Part shown: positions 34,090-42,287 of the stretch, one piece after another
Layout: every line of letters begins with the position of its first letter
Numbering within the stretch: position 1 is the stretch's first letter
Assembly (NCBI GenBank): GCA_937995345.1
Contig: CALKKS010000012.1
Coordinates: forward strand, 1 to 64,000
Source of the DNA: an uncultured Collinsella sp.
GTDB lineage: Bacteria > Actinomycetota > Coriobacteriia > Coriobacteriales > Coriobacteriaceae
Direction of reading: 5' to 3'
Length of the DNA: 64,000 nt
Translations under genes and position numbers: made by a program
Notes under the pieces: model-generated
Database searches by the model: none
What the model was told of the DNA's origin: nothing
Seen by the model: the letters and a program-made list of their open reading frames with translations, nothing else

Positions 34090-35757
34090 CTACTCTTTAT
34101 GGCTGCCACCTCCCCGCTTGACCAGGAGCGCGACCACGATGAGCGCGGCTCCGGCGACCGCTGCGGCGGCCGCGGCGTACATTGCCATATCGCCTGTCGA
34201 GGGCATGAAGCCTCCGGTGATAGTGCTAGGGGGCGTGCCGGTGGGCGTGTTGATGAGCGACGCCTCCAGGCTGCCCGTCGATCCGTCCGCGCTGTCGGCG
34301 CGCAGGGGCGACTCGGCCGTGATGGTGAGCTTGGGCTTGGCGGCGGCCACCTGGTCGACGTCCAGGCCCTCGGCCTTGACCGTCACGGAGCGCGTGCCCT
34401 CGAAGGCGGTGTAGCCCTTGGGCGCCTTGAGCTCGCGGACCTCCAGCTTGCCCGAGTCCACGCCCGAGACGGTCACGCGGCCGTCCTCGCCCGTGGTGAC
34501 GGTGGCCTTGCCCTCCACATCCCACATGCCATCGGCCGCCAGCGTGCGGCCGCGGTCGTCGGTGATGCTCAGGACCGCCCCGGCAAGCGGCTTGTCGCCG
34601 TCGCTGCCGCGCTTGGTGAGCGCGAGATCCCAGGTGTAGGCCGTCGCGTCGTCGCTCGGCGTGCGGGTGAAGCCGGCGTCGCCGGACTGGTCGGCAAAGG
34701 GAGAGCGCGGGTAGCGCAGGTAGACCTCGTTGGGGTTGCCCTTGGCGATGCCGTGGTTGCACACGTTGTTGAGCGGCGCGTTGTACACGGCGACCACGCG
34801 GGCGCCCGCGGTGAAGGCGTCGGCCCCGCCGAGCGCGGCGATCAGGTCGCCAGTGCGCACGGTGAAGGTTCCGTCCGCGGCCACCTTGGTGGCGCACTGG
34901 GCCGTGATGTCAGTCCAGCCCTTGGCGGGCTCGGTGCCGGCGCGGCCGTCCTTACCGGTCTGGACGGCGTCAAAGCCGCCGTCCGCCCCGGCAGCCACGT
35001 ACACGTGCATGCTCGCGGCGACCTTGGAGGGGTCGAGCCCCGCGCTCATGGTGTCGACGAACTGCACCGCGTAGGTGTCGTAGGCGGCAAGGCCCGCGGG
35101 AATCGTAGCCGAGAGGCGCCAGTACAGGTCGTCGCCGACCGTGGCGTCGGCGGCCTTGCCCCAGGCGGCGGTGCTGTCCTCCAGCACGTGCTTGGCCACC
35201 TTGGGAGTGGCGGCCTTGGGCTTGACGGTGACGGCGCTGCCGCCGACCAGAACCATGACCGGCGCGGTGCCGGCCTCGTTCTGGGAGATGGCGTCGTCGT
35301 CGGCGACGATGAGCCAGTAGCCACAGGGCAGCTCGGCCGCCGTGCCCGCGTTGAGGGCCACGGACACGGCGCCAGAGCTCCGGAGGGAACGAGCGAGCTG
35401 TGCGCTCAGCGCGCTCGTAAGGTGGGAATCGGTGTTGAGCCGCTCGGCAGCTTCCTGCGCGGTGGCCTGGGAATTGGGCATACCGGCGCTATGCAGCACA
35501 GGCAGCACGGCGTCGCGCACGGCGTCGCTTGCCCAGACAAGGTCGGTGGCGATTTTGGCATCGTTGTCGTCATCGATGACGTTGGCGCTAAAGATCTGGT
35601 AGGCGTTGTAGCTGCGCGCCACGGTACCGCCCACCGTGATGGATCCGGTCGTACTCGGCGCGGCCTGCGCGGATGCGGGGAACACAACCGCGCAGATGCC
35701 GATCAGGAGGGCAAGCAGCGCAAACAAGATCGGGAAGGAGCAAACTTTCTTATTCAC
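34090..35757 (-). CDS. LPXTG-type pilin with MPSTG signal
   Basis: A 555-residue secreted pilin. Signal peptide FPILFALLALLIGICAVVFP cleaved near ASAQAAP; the same YNAYQIFSANV fold start as the major pilin; pilin-motif-like lysine in TPKVAKHVLED; E-box LEVRELKAPKGYTAF; and MPSTG (about 518), hydrophobic helix and KRGGGSHKE at the end. The start is GTG 35757 with GGGAGGTGA upstream; it overlaps the stop of the adhesin gene by 8 bases (GTGAATAA), so it is translationally coupled. It is more GC-rich than its two neighbours. Likely a minor or basal pilin. Confidence 0.82.
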   Translation of the reverse strand: MNKKVCSFPILFALLALLIGICAVVFPASAQAAPSTTGSITVGGTVARSYNAYQIFSANVIDDDNDAKIATDLVWASDAVRDAVLPVLHSAGMPNSQATAQEAAERLNTDSHLTSALSAQLARSLRSSGAVSVALNAGTAAELPCGYWLIVADDDAISQNEAGTAPVMVLVGGSAVTVKPKAATPKVAKHVLEDSTAAWGKAADATVGDDLYWRLSATIPAGLAAYDTYAVQFVDTMSAGLDPSKVAASMHVYVAAGADGGFDAVQTGKDGRAGTEPAKGWTDITAQCATKVAADGTFTVRTGDLIAALGGADAFTAGARVVAVYNAPLNNVCNHGIAKGNPNEVYLRYPRSPFADQSGDAGFTRTPSDDATAYTWDLALTKRGSDGDKPLAGAVLSITDDRGRTLAADGMWDVEGKATVTTGEDGRVTVSGVDSGKLEVRELKAPKGYTAFEGTRSVTVKAEGLDVDQVAAAKPKLTITAESPLRADSADGSTGSLEASLINTPTGTPPSTITGGFMPSTGDMAMYAAAAAAVAGAALIVVALLVKRGGGSHKE

Positions 35758-38700
35758 GACGCTCACCTCCCTTCGCATTCGCCTTGCGACGAATGTGCAT
35801 CCAGGCCGCAGCAGCGCAAAGCACCGCCGCGCCGGCAAGGTACGTCAGAGTGACGCCCGACATACCAGAAAGGGGCAAAGAGGTGGAGTAGGTGTTGGTG
35901 AAGGTGGGGGTGGAGTCGTCGGTGAGCTTGTGATCCGTGGTATCGGCGTCTATCCACTCACCTTCGGAGTTAACGGTCCCCTTCCTGTAGGTCACCATAC
36001 AGTCGATGGTTTTATTGGTGTTATCCGTTGCAACAACAGTGAACTTATAGACCGACTGGTCGAATTTGTAATGCGAGAAAATCGAGCTATCGTTCTTCTC
36101 ACGCACGTAGTACGTGAAGGTCTTGGAAGCACCGCGTTTGGTGGTATCCCCACCCTCGAGTTTGCTCAAGTCATAGCTGACGGGATCAAAGATCAACGTT
36201 TGAGGATTCTTGCCCGTCGCAGAGGTTGTCACAGTCTTGCGACTATTTCCTTCGAACTTTGCATTATCCGCAAACTCGAGCGTAAACTCTTTCATTTCGC
36301 TGCCCTTAACGACCTTAGTCGCCTTAGGAGTCCAGGAGCCTCTGGAGGTGTACGGAGTGTACTTGTTGGTAAAGGTCTTTGATCCATCGGAGTTGGCAAT
36401 CGAATAATAGCCATCTTCACCCAGTTGTACATTGCCCGGCTGATTGTTTGAATCTTCGGGGTGTTTGGTCGCACTCACATTTGCAATCGTGTAATTGTGG
36501 ACGTAAAGCGGCACATCCTCGTTTGGACTATCCTTTTTCGGCACATTCATGAGCAGAGTCGTGCTGTCGCCGAGCTGTACCTCGATCTCGTACACGGTGT
36601 GGTCGTACTCAATGCCAGAGACTCCACCGGTCTGTTCGACCAAGTAGTATGTAATCTTGTTAGCCTCAACAGTCTTATCAATGAACTGTTCACCCAGGTC
36701 AAAAGTGATGTTGCCTTCAGCGTCATTCTTGACAGACCCAACTAAGGTGCAGCCACCATTGTTGAATTCACCCTTGCTCCAAGAAGGCATCGTCGCGCTG
36801 CCCGAATCTTTGCGATAGACCGCGAAGGAGAACTCCCCATCTTTGAGGTCGCGGCCGAACAGCGCCTTGGTCGCCTTTAGCTTAAGGCTTGGGTAGACAT
36901 ACGTATCCGCAGGCTGGCCCAGGTACAGGTCGCCGTTCGACATGATGCCACCGCCATGATCCCAGGAATAATTTCCGGTGATGAAGGTTGTAGCAGCTTT
37001 CTGCGCAGCCGTCGCCTCATCGCTTCCGGCTTGAACACCCGAAGTCAGACCGATGCTCTTATAAATCTGCACGCCGCCATTGGCGGGGATTTTGATGGCA
37101 TCTTGAAGCTCTTTGCTCCCCGAATACTGGGCGTCTCCACCGCCGAGCATCTTGCCGATTACCGCTGCGAGCGGTTCCGTATGACCGTCCTTTGCCGCAA
37201 GGAAGAAATCGGCATGGCCGTTCTTGCGGAACACCTCCGACTTGTATGCATCTTCATCTTGATTCTTACCGCTACCGCCACCTGAAAGATGGGGCGTACC
37301 TTCATTACCGGAATTGTCCCCTGGTTTGTAAGCATTTTTTTCAGCATGGTTATCGCCATCATAATCAGCGCCGGCAGACGAATTACCAAAGATCGCCGTG
37401 CCGTCGGTGTTCGTTACCAACGTCTTGCCTGTCGGGCAGACTGCAACGCCACCGCCGTAACCGCCTGCGGTATTACTACTTATATAGGAGTTGTAGACAA
37501 ATAATCTACCAGCAGTATATTCCTTACCCGCATTCGAGTTTCCCTGGACAAAGATACCGCCGCCGCCCCAGTCAAAGCGAGACATACAGTGGTTGTTTGT
37601 AATGTAGACTTTGCTCGTAGTGCCGCTAATCATCGCGTCGACCATCTGGCCAACGCGAACGCCGGCGCCCTCAGATCGATAGCTTACGTTAGAGGCAATA
37701 ATTCCTCCCGTGATATTCAGCCATGCCATTCCCGTACGAGGCTGTTCATTTCGATTCACATCGGTAACGTAAACGCCGCCGCCAGCTTCCTCGGAATAGT
37801 TGCCAGTAATCTGGCCACCAGAAATGGTGACATGGGCGCCGTTATTGGCAGCAAGCCCAGCGCCGCCGTGGTCACCATTGCCATCTTCGCCGCAGAATTT
37901 AGCCATTTTATTGTTCGTGATGTAACCACCGGAAACAGTAACGCTGCCACCGGAGGCCATGATGCCACCACCATAGCCAGCGGAATCGCTTGCCCCATCG
38001 AATGTCGCGTTGCCCGAAATGACAGCGTTTCCAGAAATAGAAACGTTCGAGTAAGCCGAGTACACACCGCCGCCATTGGGTGCGTAATTTGCAGCGATAA
38101 CACCACCGGTCAGATTAAGGGTCGAAGCAGCACCACTATAATTAGTTACTTTAATGCCAGCACCGTCAGTTCCCGTAGAGGCACCGCATACGTAGCCACC
38201 GCTCATATTGACGGTGGAGCCGTTCTCGGCATAGATGAGGCTGCCGACATTGCAGTCCTTATTCTGCGTAATAGCGCCACTTTCGAGGTTAAACGTGCCA
38301 TGTTGGTAAACGTTAATGAGCCTCATCGTGGAGTTCTCGGTGACTCCAACAATTGCGCCCTTAATAGTCGCGTTGTACTCTTTGATCTTCTCAGTGGTAT
38401 CTACACCACTTGCAGTCGATTCGGTTACGTAATAGGTAAGATCTTTCGGAACCCCATTAACGTCATAAGACATTATTGCCGTCTTGCCATAATTGTCAGG
38501 TGTCAGATGCTCGTCCTTATCTTGCAGCTGCTGGCCGTCGGCAACATTCTCCGGTACTTTCCCGGAATCCACGACCGTAAGCGTCGCATTATCTGCAATA
38601 TCGAACAGCGGGCTGGCACCACTATTGTGCTTAATCTTGAAGCCATTTAAGTCCAAGGTGATCTTGGTGTTTGCCCCTAAAAGCCTAATTTCTTCATCGT

Positions 38701-39199
38701 ACTCAATATCAGCAGCTAGCTCAAAAGTAGCAGCACCGTATTCATCGCGCAGACTCGGGTTACAGAGCTTTTTGCTCAGCTCTTCCCCGCTGCTAATTTT
38801 ATGAGCCGATTCATTCCCTGCGGCAAGCGCGATTGCGCCTTCACCATTAGCGCCTTCTTCGGCAGGCTGCACAGCATCCCCGACCCCTGCGTCGTCCGAC
38901 GGCTGATCGTCCTCAGTGGCAATGGCGTTAGACTCGTCACCCTCAATCTCGGCACTATTCTGCTTATTGGCATCCCCGCCAGTAGTGTTGTCTACATCAG
39001 TAGACTCACTTGAGGAACCCCCCCCCCTTACAGTTTTCTCGGTATAAACCGTCTGGGCATCGTTGGCAATGGCCTGCGAGATCGGAGGCATGACGAGCGA
39101 CAGTACCAAGCTCAAGACAGAAGCTCCGCACAAAACACCCGCTATCACACGATGCGCCGCTTTATTACTTTGCTTAGATTTATTTGAATTTGCTGTCAT
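35750..39199 (-). CDS. Large pilus tip adhesin with beta-helix and pilin domains
   Basis: A 1,149-residue surface protein, first gene of the pilus operon. Signal peptide at about 14-45 (GVLCGASVLSLVLSLVMPPI), then an acidic low-complexity stretch, then a right-handed beta-helix at about 260-640 made of repeated GGxV.NxSGGxI units. After that come FctA/Spy0128-type isopeptide pilin domains (FSFAVYRKDSGS, YYLVEQTGGVSGIEYDHTVY; and TYYVREKNDSSIFSHYKFDQ). LPLSG at about 1108 with a membrane helix and basic tail anchors it. ATG 39199 has GGAGGAGG upstream. Residues 58-61 are encoded by a run of ten G, a likely phase-variation site. Confidence 0.88.
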   Translation of the reverse strand: MTANSNKSKQSNKAAHRVIAGVLCGASVLSLVLSLVMPPISQAIANDAQTVYTEKTVRGGGSSSESTDVDNTTGGDANKQNSAEIEGDESNAIATEDDQPSDDAGVGDAVQPAEEGANGEGAIALAAGNESAHKISSGEELSKKLCNPSLRDEYGAATFELAADIEYDEEIRLLGANTKITLDLNGFKIKHNSGASPLFDIADNATLTVVDSGKVPENVADGQQLQDKDEHLTPDNYGKTAIMSYDVNGVPKDLTYYVTESTASGVDTTEKIKEYNATIKGAIVGVTENSTMRLINVYQHGTFNLESGAITQNKDCNVGSLIYAENGSTVNMSGGYVCGASTGTDGAGIKVTNYSGAASTLNLTGGVIAANYAPNGGGVYSAYSNVSISGNAVISGNATFDGASDSAGYGGGIMASGGSVTVSGGYITNNKMAKFCGEDGNGDHGGAGLAANNGAHVTISGGQITGNYSEEAGGGVYVTDVNRNEQPRTGMAWLNITGGIIASNVSYRSEGAGVRVGQMVDAMISGTTSKVYITNNHCMSRFDWGGGGIFVQGNSNAGKEYTAGRLFVYNSYISSNTAGGYGGGVAVCPTGKTLVTNTDGTAIFGNSSAGADYDGDNHAEKNAYKPGDNSGNEGTPHLSGGGSGKNQDEDAYKSEVFRKNGHADFFLAAKDGHTEPLAAVIGKMLGGGDAQYSGSKELQDAIKIPANGGVQIYKSIGLTSGVQAGSDEATAAQKAATTFITGNYSWDHGGGIMSNGDLYLGQPADTYVYPSLKLKATKALFGRDLKDGEFSFAVYRKDSGSATMPSWSKGEFNNGGCTLVGSVKNDAEGNITFDLGEQFIDKTVEANKITYYLVEQTGGVSGIEYDHTVYEIEVQLGDSTTLLMNVPKKDSPNEDVPLYVHNYTIANVSATKHPEDSNNQPGNVQLGEDGYYSIANSDGSKTFTNKYTPYTSRGSWTPKATKVVKGSEMKEFTLEFADNAKFEGNSRKTVTTSATGKNPQTLIFDPVSYDLSKLEGGDTTKRGASKTFTYYVREKNDSSIFSHYKFDQSVYKFTVVATDNTNKTIDCMVTYRKGTVNSEGEWIDADTTDHKLTDDSTPTFTNTYSTSLPLSGMSGVTLTYLAGAAVLCAAAAWMHIRRKANAKGGERRE
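39018..39027. repeat. Homopolymer tract of ten C (ten G in coding strand)
   Basis: Ten consecutive C on the plus strand, encoding Arg-Gly-Gly-Gly at residues 58-61 of the adhesin, just after the signal peptide. Such tracts slip during replication; any change not a multiple of three would shift the frame. Confidence 0.95.
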
Positions 39200-39660
39200 C
39201 GATGCCTCCTCCCCAAGAGACCGCGATCCTGCTCTTTCGCTATCTAATCGGCACGCAGTCAATATTTATACGTGCCTTACATTGGTAAGTTTAGCCATTG
39301 TTTAAACATGTGGGGCGTCAATTTCTTGCAATTTTGCGTCAAACAATCTTTATTCTTGACAATTGCTCAAAGTATGCATTGTTTTATTGAATTCTCTTTT
39401 TTTAAAAACCGCAGGTAGATTTGTTGTCTACTTTAGGTAATTCATGCTTTGTTGTTATTTGTACAACATTTTATTTTTAGTAGTATATTCTGCGAGCGGT
39501 CGATTCGTAGCTGTAAACGGTAGAGCGTTTGCCTGCTCTGACAACCTGCCAGCTAGATGGCCTATTAGTGGCGACCGGTATATATCATGATGTTTATACA
39601 TCAACATTTAAGTTCGCGGGAAACTACCCCGGCGCAAATAGCGCCCCGCTCGCCAGTCTT
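39200..39660. other. AT-rich promoter region of pilus operon
   Basis: This stretch has markedly lower GC than its surroundings (many runs of A and T between 39300 and 39490). Minus-strand TATAAAT near 39265-39271 could be a -10 box, without a clear -35. GATGT-TTAT-ACATC near 39590 is a small palindrome. No gene is seen. The composition suggests a regulatory or horizontally acquired segment. Confidence 0.45.
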
Positions 39661-39667
39661 AGAACAA

Positions 39668-39702
39668 ACCGCCACAAAGGTGCCTGTCCCCTTTGTGGTG
39701 GT
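39668..39702. repeat. Hairpin family A, copy 2
   Basis: ACCGCCACAAAG (39668-39679) pairs with CTTTGTGGTGGT (39691-39702), one G-U; loop has GTGCCTGTCCC. It lies 10 bases after the HAD phosphatase stop. Confidence 0.85.
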
Positions 39703-39711
39703 CCCCCCGCG

Positions 39712-40533
39712 CTACAGCAGATGCTCCTCGATAAAGATCGCGATGCCGCCTTTGTCGTTGCTGGCGGTTACAAAATCGGCGGCAGCACGGGTGGCATCGC
39801 TGCCGTTTGCCATGGCCACGCCCACGCCGGCGTCGGCCACCATGCAGGTGTCGTTATCGGCATCGCCAAACACGCAGATGTTCTGGAGCTCCATGTCGTT
39901 GAGCTCCGCCACACGCACAAGGCCGCGCGTCTTGGACACGCGCGGGTCCAAGAACTCGTAGAGGCGCTGCGTGGTTTGCAGGGCGGCCGCCTTGACGGTG
40001 TCGTCGGCAAACATCGATGCGCGCTCGATGACCTGCGGCATCACCTCGGGCGCCATGGTAAACATCACCTTGGGCTGCGGTTCGCGCAAGAACTCAGCAA
40101 AATCGACCACCTGGTAGGGTACGCCATCGACCTGCGACAAGTGCTCCACGCACGCATTGCTCTCGGGAACGTAGAACACACCGTCTCGGGGGCAAACGGG
40201 CGTTGCCGGAAGGTCCGCCATGTGTCTGCAGATGCGCGCGATGGTCTCGCCCGGCAGCGGATAGCTCAACTCGTTGATGTCGTGCGCCCGGTCGATGACC
40301 TCGGCGCCACCGCAGCCCACCAGCACGTCCACCAGGCCTTCGATGCCCCAGAGCTCGTACATGGCCTCGGTCGCGTGGGCGTCGCGCCCGGTGCACAGGC
40401 CAAAGAGCACGCCGCGCTCGCGCAGGGCGCGAATCGCCGCCACGGTGCGCGGGGACACCGTGTGCTGGCTCGTGAGCAGCGTGCCGTCGATATCGCAGAA
40501 CACGGCTTTGATGTGGCTGAAGGTGGTGTCCAT
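39712..40533 (-). CDS. HAD-superfamily (Cof-type) phosphatase
   Basis: A 273-residue HAD hydrolase of the Cof subfamily, probably acting on sugar phosphates or similar. Motif I VFCDIDGTLLTS, motif II LCTGRDA, and motif IV FGDADNDTCMVADAGVGVAM are present, with a C2-type cap between. ATG 40533 has AAAGG upstream. It stands alone between hairpin repeats at both ends; substrate unknown. Confidence 0.88.
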   Translation of the reverse strand: MDTTFSHIKAVFCDIDGTLLTSQHTVSPRTVAAIRALRERGVLFGLCTGRDAHATEAMYELWGIEGLVDVLVGCGGAEVIDRAHDINELSYPLPGETIARICRHMADLPATPVCPRDGVFYVPESNACVEHLSQVDGVPYQVVDFAEFLREPQPKVMFTMAPEVMPQVIERASMFADDTVKAAALQTTQRLYEFLDPRVSKTRGLVRVAELNDMELQNICVFGDADNDTCMVADAGVGVAMANGSDATRAAADFVTASNDKGGIAIFIEEHLL

Positions 40534-40620
40534 GGGAGCCTTTCTGGGTTGCGTGGCGGTGTGGGATGTAATCGAGAGTGGCGTACATGGTATACCAAGG
40601 CGCGGGTCGTTGGGGCCCGA

Positions 40621-40653
40621 CCGCCACAAAGGTGCCTGGCCCCTTTGTGGCGG
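40621..40653. repeat. Hairpin family A, copy 3
   Basis: CCGCCACAAAGG (40621-40632) pairs perfectly with CCTTTGTGGCGG (40642-40653); the loop is TGCCTGGCC. A family B copy follows 27 bases later. Confidence 0.85.
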
Positions 40654-40680
40654 CTTGCAGTGCTCAAAGCCCAGCACAAT

Positions 40681-40739
40681 CCATCACAACATTCGGCGTT
40701 TTTCGGCAAAATCGCGATTTTCATCGAATGTTGTGATGG
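40681..40739. repeat. Hairpin family B, copy 2
   Basis: CCATCACAACATTCG (40681-40695) pairs perfectly with 40725-40739. Compared with the other copies GTCCC is changed to ATCAC on one arm and the other arm has changed to match, so pairing is conserved. Confidence 0.85.
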
Positions 40740-40743
40740 TTTC

Positions 40744-42024
40744 TTACCGTTCTGCAGCACGATCCAAGTGTCCGCGTCCAAACAGTAGCAGCGCTGCGGG
40801 GACCGCCGTTACGACCAAGCCCGCTCCCACGAGCGTCTGCTGCACGCCAAATGTTGCCGCCAGCCACGGGGCGATCGCCAGCGGGGCCACGCCGGCGAAC
40901 ATGTTGCCAAAGCCCATGACCGAGTTAACGCGGCCGAGCTGCTCGAGCGGGGCCGTCGTTTGCACGATGGTGTTATGAAGCGGGTTGACGACGCCCCAGG
41001 CCACGCCCAGGACGATCTGACCAATAAGGGCCACACCCACGTACGACGTGCCCACGTAGAGCAGGCTTCCCAGGCCTACGGACATAAGCGCCACGAGCAG
41101 CGTTTTAAGGCTGACGAGGCGCGGCGGCAAGCGGAGCGCGACCGCAGCGCCCAGCACCGCGCCCACGCCGGAGGCCGACGATAGCCAGCCCATCCACTCG
41201 ACGCCGACGTGCAGGACGTCGCGATAGAAGAACGACTCCAGCGGATCGAAGGCTCCGTAGCCAAAGTTCGAAAGGAAGATGATGCAGAAGAGCAGGGCGA
41301 GGACGCTGTTGGTGAAGACCGTCTTGATGCTGGTCGCGAAGGTGGCACGGGCGGACGTGTTGGGGTTGGAGCTTTGGCCCGCACGCTCCCCTTCCTCCGC
41401 CGAATCGTTGTTCGCTTGCCCGGCGATGTGGCCCGCCTGCGGTCTAAAACCCCAGCCGGCGATGAGCGCCAGCACGGTAAAGAGCATCATGAGCACGAAC
41501 ACCGCGCGTGACGATGCTGCCGCAGCAACAAAGCCGCCTAGCGTGGGGCCGACGATGATGCTCACGTTAGAGAACATGGTGATGGCAGAGTTGATGTCTT
41601 TGAGCTCGACGGGGTCGTCGGTGAGGTAGGCCGGATAGGACGTGGCGATGGGTTGGGCGAACCCCATTACAAAGCCCAAGAGTACCGCGCCGGCAAGGAC
41701 TGTTCCGGTCGCGCTGCCAAAGGCGATGATTGCCGCGCCCGTTGCCAGCGTGTCGACGATGCTCAGCAGAAAATGGCGGCGCGGACCCCAGGCGTCGAGC
41801 GCCGCACCGCCCGCAAAGGATCCCAGGATCACGAAGACGTTCATAAACAGGACGGCCAGCGACGTCGCGACGACCGAAGCGCCGTCCGCATAGGTGAGCG
41901 TTCCGATAACGCCGATAAAGTAGCTGGTCTGGAAACCGGTGTAGATCAGAAAGCGCATTGCCACCAGGCGCTTAGCCTGCGCGGACTGCGAAGGTTGAGG
42001 TTTTGAGAGAAGAGATGCGAGCAT
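40744..42024 (-). CDS. MFS transporter
   Basis: A 426-residue, twelve-helix major facilitator protein of the enterobactin-exporter/macrolide-efflux type (FAGGAALDAWGPRRHFLL as the loop 2-3 signature). A charged cytoplasmic loop with many Asn, Ser and Glu separates the two halves. ATG 42024 is taken because AAGGAG lies 5 bases upstream. The gene stands alone; its substrate is not evident. Confidence 0.85.
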   Translation of the reverse strand: MLASLLSKPQPSQSAQAKRLVAMRFLIYTGFQTSYFIGVIGTLTYADGASVVATSLAVLFMNVFVILGSFAGGAALDAWGPRRHFLLSIVDTLATGAAIIAFGSATGTVLAGAVLLGFVMGFAQPIATSYPAYLTDDPVELKDINSAITMFSNVSIIVGPTLGGFVAAAASSRAVFVLMMLFTVLALIAGWGFRPQAGHIAGQANNDSAEEGERAGQSSNPNTSARATFATSIKTVFTNSVLALLFCIIFLSNFGYGAFDPLESFFYRDVLHVGVEWMGWLSSASGVGAVLGAAVALRLPPRLVSLKTLLVALMSVGLGSLLYVGTSYVGVALIGQIVLGVAWGVVNPLHNTIVQTTAPLEQLGRVNSVMGFGNMFAGVAPLAIAPWLAATFGVQQTLVGAGLVVTAVPAALLLFGRGHLDRAAER

Positions 42025-42197
42025 GGAGACTCCTTGTTTCATACGAATGCGGACGGCGGGCATTCGCCACCGTCTATCGAATCAATCAATCCGCATGAAA
42101 CATTAAGGACGCATCGAGCCCCTTCTCTCCGTTTTTCGCCCGTCATGAACTACTTGGTAGATTGTAAGGCATGTCCCACACATCTACCAAAGCAAAA

Positions 42198-42228
42198 CAC
42201 CACAAAGGTGCCTGGCCCCTTTGTGGTG
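42198..42228. repeat. Hairpin family A, copy 4
   Basis: CACCACAAAGG (42198-42208) pairs perfectly with CCTTTGTGGTG (42218-42228); loop TGCCTGGCC. The rest of 42025-42287 holds no gene. Confidence 0.85.
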
Positions 42229-42287
42229 GAAATGACGTTTGCCCAGATAAAACCTACCAAAATAAACCTGTCCCTTTTTGGCAGGTT

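Noticed and set aside
34036..35853. 605-codon plus-strand open frame opposite the MPSTG pilin
   Set aside because: The pilin on the other strand has signal peptide, E-box and sorting signal; the antisense frame has none of these and is Gly/Arg/Val-rich.
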